From positions 1 to 5,661 of the forward strand of contig CAJOEQ010000067.1 of the NCBI GenBank assembly GCA_905233515.1: 5,661 nt of DNA, in the 5' to 3' direction. Below, piece after piece: positions 1-5,621 of the stretch. Origin of the DNA: an uncultured Synergistales bacterium. GTDB taxonomy: Bacteria > Synergistota > Synergistia > Synergistales > Aminobacteriaceae. The first letter of the stretch is position 1. Every line of letters begins with the position of its first letter. The notes under the pieces are model-generated. The model saw only the letters and a program-made list of their open reading frames with translations, had not been told where the DNA came from and did no database searches. The position numbers were made by a program, and so were the translations under genes.

Positions 1-1005
1 TAAAAATTTTTCGCCTGTATTTGGATTCGTGATTTCATATGTTAAATTCGGTCTGATATTCGGTGCGTCCATCGGGTCGGCCTTCCATGCGCCGCGCGGG
101 TCATTATCGGGATTTGAAAATTTTTCAGGATTTAACGGTAATGGGAAGCAAACAAAATCAGATTTGTTATACCATATTTTAGCGTTTGATTCTTTGAGTC
201 TGCGATTCTCCTGTCGTCTATTCTTTGCATATGCTATTATATATTCATGATTACAGCTTATATCAGTATCATTCTGCACTGATTGCCTAGACTGCCAAGG
301 GAATTGCGCAATAAAATTTTTCTCCCCGAAAATCTCATCACAAATCTTGCGTAAATTTGCGGCCTCGTTATCGTCGATTGAAATAAATATAACTCCGTCA
401 TCGCTTAATAATTCGCGTGCGATTCTCAATCTGGGATAAATCATATTAAGCCAGTTCGTATGAAATTTGCCGTCAGTCTCTTTATTTTGCTTGCTATAAA
501 ATATATTTCCTTCACTGTCTTTTTGTCCGGATCGTTGCAAGTGTTCGCTTTCATTCTCTGAAAAATTGTCCTGATAAATAAAATCATGTCCAGTATTATA
601 AGGCGGGTCTATATAAATCAGCTTAATTTTGCGCAAATAAGTCTCTCTTAAAATTTTCAGCGCGTCGAGATTATCGCCTTCTATATAAATATTTTCGCTG
701 TCAAATTCTCCGGGCGTGCCGTTCTTCCCTGAAGATTTCTCGCGTAAAGGCCTGAGAGTCTTTGTAGTGCGTTGTGCGGCCTGATTCATGATAAAATCTT
801 TATCCGGCCAAGTGAACGAGTAAGACTGCTTTATATCATTTATGACGGGTGAGGAAAATTCACGGCGTAAAATGTCAAAATTAATTGATTTAATAATTTG
901 TCCGTTCTCGTCTTTATATTCAGTTACAGCCTCAGGGAATAAATCACAAAGTATGCGAAATTTTTGATTATATAAATCTTCAGTGAACGCGCTAATTTTT
1001 TGCAT
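1..1005 (-). CDS. mod: Type III restriction-modification DNA methyltransferase (Mod subunit), N-terminal part, runs off left edge
   Basis: The frame is open from the ATG at 1005 to base 1, giving 335 residues and no stop. Mod proteins of this family are usually around 600-700 residues, so roughly half is visible. Mod transfers a methyl group from S-adenosylmethionine to adenine in an asymmetric site and supplies target recognition to the Res helicase-nuclease. Seen in the translation: FTWP near residue 69, GDNLDAL at 110-116, the catalytic motif IV as IDPPYNTG at 132-139, a YPRL...LLSDDGVIFISIDDNE block ending at 214, and a GAWKADP...ITNPNTGE segment at about 305-333. Motif IV lying N-terminal, with no FxGxG SAM motif yet seen, fits the beta-class order of type III enzymes. 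The start is supported by GGGAGG at 1014-1019, 8 bases upstream. No frameshift or simple-sequence repeat is visible in this half. A stand-alone methyltransferase of the same family is possible, because the res gene would lie outside the window. Confidence 0.92.
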   Translation of the reverse strand, partial: MQKISAFTEDLYNQKFRILCDLFPEAVTEYKDENGQIIKSINFDILRREFSSPVINDIKQSYSFTWPDKDFIMNQAAQRTTKTLRPLREKSSGKNGTPGEFDSENIYIEGDNLDALKILRETYLRKIKLIYIDPPYNTGHDFIYQDNFSENESEHLQRSGQKDSEGNIFYSKQNKETDGKFHTNWLNMIYPRLRIARELLSDDGVIFISIDDNEAANLRKICDEIFGEKNFIAQFPWQSRQSVQNDTDISCNHEYIIAYAKNRRQENRRLKESNAKIWYNKSDFVCFPLPLNPEKFSNPDNDPRGAWKADPMDAPNIRPNLTYEITNPNTGEKFL

Positions 1006-1034
1006 GGATCAAGCCTCCCGAATGAATTTACTAG

Positions 1035-1064
1035 ATAATAGCACAAAAAAAAATGCCCTGACAA
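1035..1064 (-). promoter_or_regulatory. Candidate sigma-70-type promoter of the methyltransferase gene
   Basis: On the minus strand TTGTCA (1064-1059, one mismatch to TTGACA) is followed after 18 bases by TATTAT (1040-1035, one mismatch to TATAAT). Transcription would begin near 1028, about 23 bases before the ATG at 1005, leaving room for the GGGAGG ribosome site. The -35 box lies inside the downstream arm of the terminator hairpin of the preceding protease operon. This is a consensus match only. Confidence 0.5.
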
Positions 1065-1081
1065 GTTTTGAACTCATCAGG
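1045..1081 (-). terminator. Rho-independent terminator of the protease operon
   Basis: Twenty-six bases past the protease stop codon, the minus strand forms a hairpin: CCTGA pairs with TCAGG (outer arms 1077-1081 and 1057-1061), then a 2x2 internal loop, a 4-bp inner stem and a 3-base loop. After three more bases comes an uninterrupted run of nine T (plus-strand A at 1045-1053). Position, hairpin and T-run together make a convincing intrinsic terminator for transcripts coming from the right. The internal loop makes it only moderately strong. Confidence 0.8.
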
Positions 1082-1107
1082 ACGTATATTTAAGAGGTTG
1101 TCATGAG

Positions 1108-2733
1108 TTATTTTCTTTTCATGATTATAGCGAATCCCGCAAAAATGAAAAGCCCCGCAAATGTAAACGAGTTACAGCCGGAGCTGCTGCTTTTGAGAAG
1201 GGGAGTCGACTCATTTTCAGGCGATAAATTTTCGTCATTCTCTAAAATTTCAGCTAGTTTCTTAAGAGACGCGCTTAAATCAAGAAGGCCATATTTTGAG
1301 ACTTTTACTTTTCCGTCAAATTGTTGATAATCTTTGAGTTCTTCTTTTACTTGCTGAGAATATTTCTCAATTTCAGCCGCGCCCTCTTCAGGTGTTAAAG
1401 CTCCTATATCTACAGAAATATTTACTCTAAATGAATAGCTTGAGATTATTGCGCTTGTCAATTGTTCGAACGGGTAAACGTAGGGATTTATATTTGAGTT
1501 CGCGCCCTGTAAAATAGCCTGCTTAATTTGACTCGCTGAAGCGTCAGGATATGCCGACAAAAGAAGAGCCGCCGCACCTGTAATATATGGAGTAGCCATT
1601 GAATTCCCGTTCATATTTACGTATGTATCTTTGTTGTTATAAGTGCTTAGAATTTGATCCCCCGGAGCAGCAACGTGAATTTTATCGCCGAAATTTGTAA
1701 AATATGTTGCATTGTCCTCTGAGTCTATAGAACCTACAGCAATAGCATTATTTAAATCTATATATGAAATCGGATAATCATAATCACCTGCTTTAAATGC
1801 CGGCTTATCCTCTCTGTATGTAGTTTGCCATAGTAAGCTGGGCTCAGTAAAAGGTAGAGGGCCGCCCTCTTCCGTGCTTTCATTTCCTGCGGCAAATATT
1901 AATAATGAACGATTCAAATTATCAAATGCTTTATAAGCTGTATATATTGCGTCTTGAGTTACTGCCTGTGAAGGAGTCATGCTCGAATAATGCCCGAATG
2001 AAAAATTAACAGCCGCTAATTTCATATCTGGATTATCACGTAAAAGCCCAGTTAAATAATTCAACGATTCAATTACTAAACTATCAGGTATTCCCCCGTT
2101 TAAGTTTTCTGCTTTGATAGGAATTATTTTCACTTTCCAATTAACGCCGGTTATTCCAAATTGATTATTGCCGACTGCTCCGATTATTCCGGCGATGTGA
2201 GTCCCGTGTCCGTCTGAATCTTCTAATGTGTCAGCATCACCGAAATTTTTTGCGTATTCAAGAGCTAAATTTGCCTTCAAATCCTCGTGTTCATAAATTC
2301 CCGAGTCAATTATTGCGACGTAAACATTTTCGCTGCCTGTTGTTATATCCCATGCGGCGGGGGCGTTTATTTTTTCGAGTCCCCATAAATCACTATAGAA
2401 TTCATCATTAGGGCGAGTCGCTCGTGGGTAATTTATTCTATTCGGAGAGGCTGCTATTACGTCATCACGCTTTAATAAGTCTGTAATTAATTGTTCGGTT
2501 GTTTTCGTGTCTGAGTGAATATGCAAGAAAATTTTGCCGTCTGACTCTGACAAATTATTATAACTCGTCTTAATTGAGGCTCCTACAGAACTGACAGCGG
2601 CATTTACTGAAGCATGAACAGCCCCGCCGTTATCGTTTTTAAATACGACAATTGCATCACCCTTTACGAATTCTCCGGCAAATGCAAGAGAACTCGCGAA
2701 AATCATAATACAAGCTAATAAAAATTTTCTCAT
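1108..2733 (-). CDS. Secreted subtilisin-like serine protease (S8) with C-terminal sorting tail, copy 2
   Basis: This 541-residue protein is a subtilase, an endopeptidase acting outside the cytoplasm. A Sec signal peptide covers about residues 1-19 (MRK, hydrophobic core, AFA before Gly-20). A propeptide-like region follows (about 20-105, beginning EFVKGDAIVVFK and ending near SPNRIN). The catalytic domain holds Asp-143 (AIIDSGI), His-176 (DGHGTHIAG), oxyanion Asn-284 (FAAGN) and Ser-378 (NGNSMATP). The Ser motif has Asn where GTSMATP is usual. Residues of about 418-478 form an apparently helical insertion before the closing core segment YGLLDLSASL. The tail (about 515-541) is a serine run, GCNSF, a hydrophobic helix and KRK, resembling the Synerg-CTERM sorting signal; Cys-520 is the only cysteine outside the signal peptide. 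The ATG at 2733 sits 4 bases after the stop of the preceding small gene and has no strong ribosome site, which points to translational coupling. Substrate is unknown. It is paralogous to the protease at 3113-4840, with well over half of catalytic-domain residues identical by eye. Confidence 0.95.
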   Translation of the reverse strand: MRKFLLACIMIFASSLAFAGEFVKGDAIVVFKNDNGGAVHASVNAAVSSVGASIKTSYNNLSESDGKIFLHIHSDTKTTEQLITDLLKRDDVIAASPNRINYPRATRPNDEFYSDLWGLEKINAPAAWDITTGSENVYVAIIDSGIYEHEDLKANLALEYAKNFGDADTLEDSDGHGTHIAGIIGAVGNNQFGITGVNWKVKIIPIKAENLNGGIPDSLVIESLNYLTGLLRDNPDMKLAAVNFSFGHYSSMTPSQAVTQDAIYTAYKAFDNLNRSLLIFAAGNESTEEGGPLPFTEPSLLWQTTYREDKPAFKAGDYDYPISYIDLNNAIAVGSIDSEDNATYFTNFGDKIHVAAPGDQILSTYNNKDTYVNMNGNSMATPYITGAAALLLSAYPDASASQIKQAILQGANSNINPYVYPFEQLTSAIISSYSFRVNISVDIGALTPEEGAAEIEKYSQQVKEELKDYQQFDGKVKVSKYGLLDLSASLKKLAEILENDENLSPENESTPLLKSSSSGCNSFTFAGLFIFAGFAIIMKRK

Positions 2734-2737
2734 GATT

Positions 2738-3103
2738 TTATCTTGCTCGCTTTCTGATTCGATTTACACGATTCGGAGATGCTGTTATGACATCGGGATT
2801 TGCTTTCAAGGCCGCTATCATTTTTTCAGTCGTGTTAGTGTCAGAATGTGCTAAAAAATGAATTTTGCCATCAGCCCACGAAATAGCATCGTAAAGAGTC
2901 ATTAATTTTGCGTCAATGGGATCTAACGCGCTTGAAATATATTCGCGGCATTCGGGACTCTCAAGAAAATTTGTAGTTATCTCGTTCACGCCTTCAGGAG
3001 CTCGCATAACGACTAATATATCACCGTCTACAAAATTTGACGCAGCATAAGCGCACGAACTCACAAGAATTATAATAAAGCTCGATAATAAAATTTTCCG
3101 CAT
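2738..3103 (-). CDS. Free-standing subtilase propeptide-like exported protein (or truncated third protease)
   Basis: This 121-residue protein lies between two full-length subtilases on the same strand. It begins with an export signal (MRK, hydrophobic stretch, SSCAYA). The mature part opens with FVDGDILVV and includes DGKIHFLAHSDTNTTEKM and PDVITASPNRVN. These match the propeptide regions of both neighbours (FVKGDAIVVF, DGKIF...HSD...TTE, DVI..SPN). After SPNRVN it has only seven residues, IRKRAR preceded by Arg, then TAA, so it stops at the propeptide/catalytic boundary. There is no catalytic remnant, because the next gene starts 4 bases later. The middle of the propeptide region is longer and more divergent than in the neighbours, including Cys-52. 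The signal offers two processing sites: lipobox-like VSSC with Cys-17, or signal peptidase I cleavage after AYA-20. The ribosome site AAGGAG (3116-3121) overlaps the last codons of the upstream protease. Subtilase propeptides are known to assist folding of, and inhibit, their enzyme, so an inhibitor or chaperone role is my inference. A decayed protease gene is the alternative. Confidence 0.75.
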   Translation of the reverse strand: MRKILLSSFIIILVSSCAYAASNFVDGDILVVMRAPEGVNEITTNFLESPECREYISSALDPIDAKLMTLYDAISWADGKIHFLAHSDTNTTEKMIAALKANPDVITASPNRVNRIRKRAR

Positions 3104-3112
3104 GATAAAATA

Positions 3113-4840
3113 TTACTCCTTAAATTTTTTAGCAAATAATACAGCAAGAATTATTAAACCAGCGAAAGAATTACAACCTGAGCCGCCGCCGCTCCCTGCA
3201 GGATAATAATAATCAGGTGTAGTATCATGATCAGGAGTCGGAGTCGGTGTGATTTCTTCTGAGTCGTCAGGGTCTGCCGGTAATTCTTCAGGATTAATAT
3301 AATCGCCGTTCTCTACAAATTGTGAAAGTTTATCGAGTGCGCCTTTAACGTCAAGAAATCCATAACGAGAAATTTTTGATGTCCCGTCGAGCGATTCAAA
3401 ATTTTTGAGTCCCTGCTCTATATCTCTAACGGCTGAATTAATCAAAGACTCGCGCTCATTTGGCTGATAAAGGCCTTCTTTGATAGCTTCGTCTATTGCT
3501 TGAATTATTACTTTTGTATACTCTTCACATTTATATTTATACGGATAAACAAGAGGATTCATATTTGAATTTGCACCGAAAATTACAGCGGCTTTTAATT
3601 GACTCGTTGTAGCATTTGGATATTTCGCAGCAAGAAGTCCTATAGCTCCTGCAACATGAGGAGTCGCAAATGAAGTACCTTGTAATGAATCATACGATGT
3701 CTTATCATAAGTGCTGAAAATTTCTTGGCCGGGTGCTGCTACGTGAACTCTATCGCCGAAACATGTAAACTCTGTTGCTTGATCAGCTGAATTCATAGCT
3801 CCTACAACGATAAAATTATTCAGACCTGTATATGACGCAGGATATATATAATCACCTTTATAATATTCGGGGCCGTCAAGTCCCATTGCTTCGTGCCACT
3901 CGTAATAAGGCTCGTCAAATGGTGCGGGCTTACCTGTTGGGACTGATGAATTTCCTGCGGCAACTACCATAATACAGCGATTGAGTTTGTCAAACGCGCT
4001 GAATATACTATACATTGAGTCATAAATTTTAGCTTCTGATGGAGTGTAATCATCAAAACCGCCGTACGACATGTTAAGAGCAGCAATTTTCATATTAGGA
4101 TTATCACGCAATAAACCTGACAAATAATTTAACGTATCAGCTACAGCACTATCAGGAAAATAACCCTCCGAGTCAGTGGCTTTTATGGGAATAATTTTTA
4201 CTCGCCAGTTTATGCCGGTTATTCCCGTTCCATTGTTGCCGACCGCGCCTATTATGCCTGCAACGTGAGTCCCGTGTCCGAAGTCATCATTTGCCCAGTC
4301 GCCGCCGTCGCCAAAATTCCGCCCGTAACCTGTAGCAATATTATCAAGCAAATCGGGATGTTTATAGACTCCAGTGTCCATTACAGCAATATAAATATCT
4401 TCGCTCCCTGTTGTGATGTCCCAAGCTGCCGGGCAATTAATGCGCTCAAGTCCCCATAATTCGCTGTAAAATTCATCATTTGGACGAGTCGCAAGAGGTC
4501 TATTAATTTTGTTAGGTGAGACTGAAATAACGTCATCGCGTTTCTTGAGTTCGTTAATTAATTCTTCAGTTGAAAGCGAGTCAGAATGAACGTGTACAAA
4601 AATTTTTCCGTCAATTTCTGAAAGAGTCTCATATGCAGCCTTGACTGAGGCACCGACTGATTGAACAGCTGTATTAACTGAAGCGAATAAATGCCCGTCT
4701 TTCTTGAGTCCTGATGCTTTGACGGCCTGACCTTCAGGAGCTTTGAATACAACTATAGCATCACCCTTCACAAATTGCCCGGCAAAAACGCTCGAACATG
4801 TTAGAGCCAGCAATAAGCAAATTAATAAAAATTTTTTCAT
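3113..4840 (-). CDS. Secreted subtilisin-like serine protease (S8) with C-terminal sorting tail, copy 1
   Basis: A complete subtilase of 575 residues from the preferred start. The signal peptide is about residues 1-20 (MKK, leucine-rich core, VFA before Gly-21). The propeptide-like region is about 21-115 (QFVKGDAIVVFK to SPNKIN) and carries roughly 12 extra residues around 40-52 compared with copy 2. The catalytic set is Asp-155 (AVMDTGV), His-189 (FGHGTHVAG), Asn-297 (VAAGN) and Ser-390 (QGTSFATPHVAG), all canonical. About 60 apparently helical residues (430-490) are inserted before the closing core segment YGFLDVKGAL. An acidic, Pro/Thr-rich linker (about 516-547, including TPTPTP) leads to SGGGSGCNS, a hydrophobic helix and KKFKE, a Synerg-CTERM-like sorting tail with Cys-556. 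The reading frame can be extended to a TTG at 4849, but AAGGG at 4852-4856 leaves only 2 bases to that TTG and 11 to the ATG at 4840, and MKKFLL is a proper signal-peptide start. It is probably the first gene of a three-gene protease operon; no strong promoter of its own is evident, so it may be read from the ABC gene. Substrate is unknown. Confidence 0.95.
   Translation of the reverse strand: MKKFLLICLLLALTCSSVFAGQFVKGDAIVVFKAPEGQAVKASGLKKDGHLFASVNTAVQSVGASVKAAYETLSEIDGKIFVHVHSDSLSTEELINELKKRDDVISVSPNKINRPLATRPNDEFYSELWGLERINCPAAWDITTGSEDIYIAVMDTGVYKHPDLLDNIATGYGRNFGDGGDWANDDFGHGTHVAGIIGAVGNNGTGITGINWRVKIIPIKATDSEGYFPDSAVADTLNYLSGLLRDNPNMKIAALNMSYGGFDDYTPSEAKIYDSMYSIFSAFDKLNRCIMVVAAGNSSVPTGKPAPFDEPYYEWHEAMGLDGPEYYKGDYIYPASYTGLNNFIVVGAMNSADQATEFTCFGDRVHVAAPGQEIFSTYDKTSYDSLQGTSFATPHVAGAIGLLAAKYPNATTSQLKAAVIFGANSNMNPLVYPYKYKCEEYTKVIIQAIDEAIKEGLYQPNERESLINSAVRDIEQGLKNFESLDGTSKISRYGFLDVKGALDKLSQFVENGDYINPEELPADPDDSEEITPTPTPDHDTTPDYYYPAGSGGGSGCNSFAGLIILAVLFAKKFKE
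3116..3121 (-). promoter_or_regulatory. Ribosome binding site of the 121-aa gene, overlapping the end of the upstream protease gene
   Basis: AAGGAG on the minus strand forms the last two sense codons (Lys-Glu) before the TAA at 3115-3113 of the upstream protease. The ATG at 3103 follows 12 bases later, a rather long but workable spacing. The overlap implies that ribosomes finishing the protease pass directly over this site. Confidence 0.65.
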
Positions 4841-4892
4841 GAATAACAAATCCCTTCACATATAATAAATAAAAGAATTATAACGCGAAAAA
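4841..4892. other. 52-base gap between ABC ATPase and protease genes
   Basis: Very AT-rich. It holds the protease ribosome site (4851-4857) and, on the minus strand, a TATAAT at 4882-4877 that could be a -10 box. The hexamers 16-18 bases upstream of it (for example CAATAA at 4905-4900) do not resemble TTGACA, and there is no TGn extension, so an independent protease promoter here is possible but unsupported. Confidence 0.4.
4851..4857 (-). promoter_or_regulatory. Ribosome binding site that decides the start of protease copy 1
   Basis: GAAGGGA on the minus strand is the only Shine-Dalgarno-like sequence upstream of this protease. Its AAGGG core lies 11 bases before the ATG at 4840 and 2 bases before the in-frame TTG at 4849, so the ATG is favoured. 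Confidence 0.6.
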
Positions 4893-4919
4893 TTATAATT
4901 TATTGCCTGATAATAAATT
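4888..4919 (-). terminator. Weak candidate terminator or attenuator overlapping the ABC gene stop
   Basis: On the minus strand AATTTATT (4919-4912) and AATAAATT (4904-4897) are a perfect 8-base inverted repeat around a 7-base loop. It covers the last codons of the ABC ATPase gene and is followed, after a few bases, by five T (4892-4888). All stem pairs are A-T, so the hairpin is weak and read-through into the protease genes is likely. In DNA this AT-rich it may be chance. Confidence 0.25.
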
Positions 4920-5567
4920 GCCGCCGCTCATTGTGTAAATTTTATTGCCGTATTTAAGAGTGTCTAAATCATGAGAGACCATTAATAAAGTAACGCCCTC
5001 AGAGTTCAAATCCGCAAAAATTTTCATGACCTCATAAGCCGAGTTAATATCTAAATCAGAAACAGGCTCATCAGCTATAATAATTTCAGGGTGATTTATT
5101 AAAGCACGAGCAATCAAAGCACGCCTTAATTCACCGCCTGAAAGCTCATCAGGGAAAGAGTCAGCAAGTCCGGAAATATTAAATTTCTCAAGCAAAGAAC
5201 GCGCGTAATCTTCTGATTTATTATTATCACTTGAATAAATGCAGGCCGGCAATAAAATATTTTCTAGAATGCTTAAATTTTCGAGTGCTGAGGCATTTTG
5301 CGGAATGAAACCGATATTTTTATTGCGAATTCGTGAAAGCTCGTTATCATTGCTGCGTGAAATGTCTTGACCGTTAAAAAAAATTTGTCCCGATGTCGGA
5401 GTCATCATTCCCGCGCAGATATTCAAGAGTGTAGATTTTCCGCTGCCTGAACGTCCGATTATGTTAATAAAATCGCCTGAAATTATATCAAGATTTACAT
5501 TATTTAAAGCATGAAAATTTTTCCCGTTCCTGTTATAGTCCTTGCATAAGTTTTTTATTTGAATCAA
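4893..5567 (-). CDS. ABC transporter ATP-binding protein, MacB/LolD/FtsE-like
   Basis: The 224 residues are a single complete nucleotide-binding domain, the usual length for LolD/MacB-type subunits that pair with a separate permease. They show a possible A-loop Tyr-11, Walker A GRSGSGKST (38-46), Q-loop Gln-90 (IGFIPQ), signature LSGGE (142-146), Walker B IIIADE (162-167, Glu-167 catalytic), D-loop SDLD (170-173) and H-loop His-199 (MVSHD). All catalytic elements are intact, so ATP hydrolysis at the inner membrane is expected. The family handles lipoproteins, peptides, macrolides or cell-division functions; the substrate cannot be told from this subunit. The start is TTG at 5567, supported by GAGGTG (5581-5576) 8 bases upstream, and IQIKNLCKDY is the normal family opening. 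An upstream in-frame ATG at 5585 is followed at once by TGA. No permease is encoded here: the next gene on this strand, 52 bases on, is a protease, and the DNA upstream looks non-coding. Any link to protease export is doubtful, since those proteins have Sec signals. Confidence 0.92.
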   Translation of the reverse strand: MIQIKNLCKDYNRNGKNFHALNNVNLDIISGDFINIIGRSGSGKSTLLNICAGMMTPTSGQIFFNGQDISRSNDNELSRIRNKNIGFIPQNASALENLSILENILLPACIYSSDNNKSEDYARSLLEKFNISGLADSFPDELSGGELRRALIARALINHPEIIIADEPVSDLDINSAYEVMKIFADLNSEGVTLLMVSHDLDTLKYGNKIYTMSGGNLLSGNKL

Positions 5568-5575
5568 TATATAAG

Positions 5576-5581
5576 CACCTC
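5576..5581 (-). promoter_or_regulatory. Ribosome binding site supporting the TTG start of the ABC ATPase
   Basis: GAGGTG on the minus strand stands 8 bases before the TTG at 5567. No ATG is usable here: the in-frame ATG at 5585 is followed immediately by a stop codon. This site therefore fixes the non-standard start. Confidence 0.7.
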
Positions 5582-5591
5582 ACATGACTTA

Positions 5592-5621
5592 ATTATATAC
5601 GTATATTGCGAGTATAGGCAA
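5592..5621 (-). promoter_or_regulatory. Candidate promoter of the ABC ATPase (and perhaps protease) transcript
   Basis: The minus strand has TTGCCT (5621-5616, four of six matches to the -35 consensus), 18 bases, then a perfect TATAAT (5597-5592). Transcription would start near 5585, about 18 bases before the TTG at 5567. A 12-base palindrome, ATATACGTATAT (5595-5606), overlaps the -10 box. The surrounding bases (5568-5661) have stops in all minus-strand frames and look intergenic. It is a motif match only. Confidence 0.55.

Noticed and set aside
29..250. Plus-strand open frame of 73 codons
   Set aside because: It lies opposite the methyltransferase coding frame, which matches the Mod family along its whole visible length. 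No recognisable protein and no ribosome site support it.
1045..1053. Run of nine A/T bases as a phase-variation tract for the methyltransferase
   Set aside because: It lies upstream of the gene, in the terminator T-run. Slippage there would not shift the reading frame, although it could change the candidate promoter spacing.
1103..1327. Plus-strand open frame of 74 codons
   Set aside because: It is the complement of the sorting-tail and helical region of protease copy 2, and its composition is explained by that gene.
2226..2411. Plus-strand open frame of 61 codons
   Set aside because: It lies antisense to the catalytic Asp/His region of protease copy 2; no independent evidence of coding.
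2738..3103. Frameshift that splits one protease into the small gene plus a catalytic part
   Set aside because: The gene after the stop has its own complete signal peptide and propeptide, so the small gene is not the front half of the protease that follows.
4265..4459. Plus-strand open frame of 64 codons
   Set aside because: It lies antisense to the catalytic Asp/His region of protease copy 1, the equivalent place to the 2226-2411 shadow, so it is a by-product of the duplicated sequence.
4558..4752. Minus-strand open frame of 64 codons
   Set aside because: It is out of frame within the propeptide region of protease copy 1, with no family resemblance or ribosome site.
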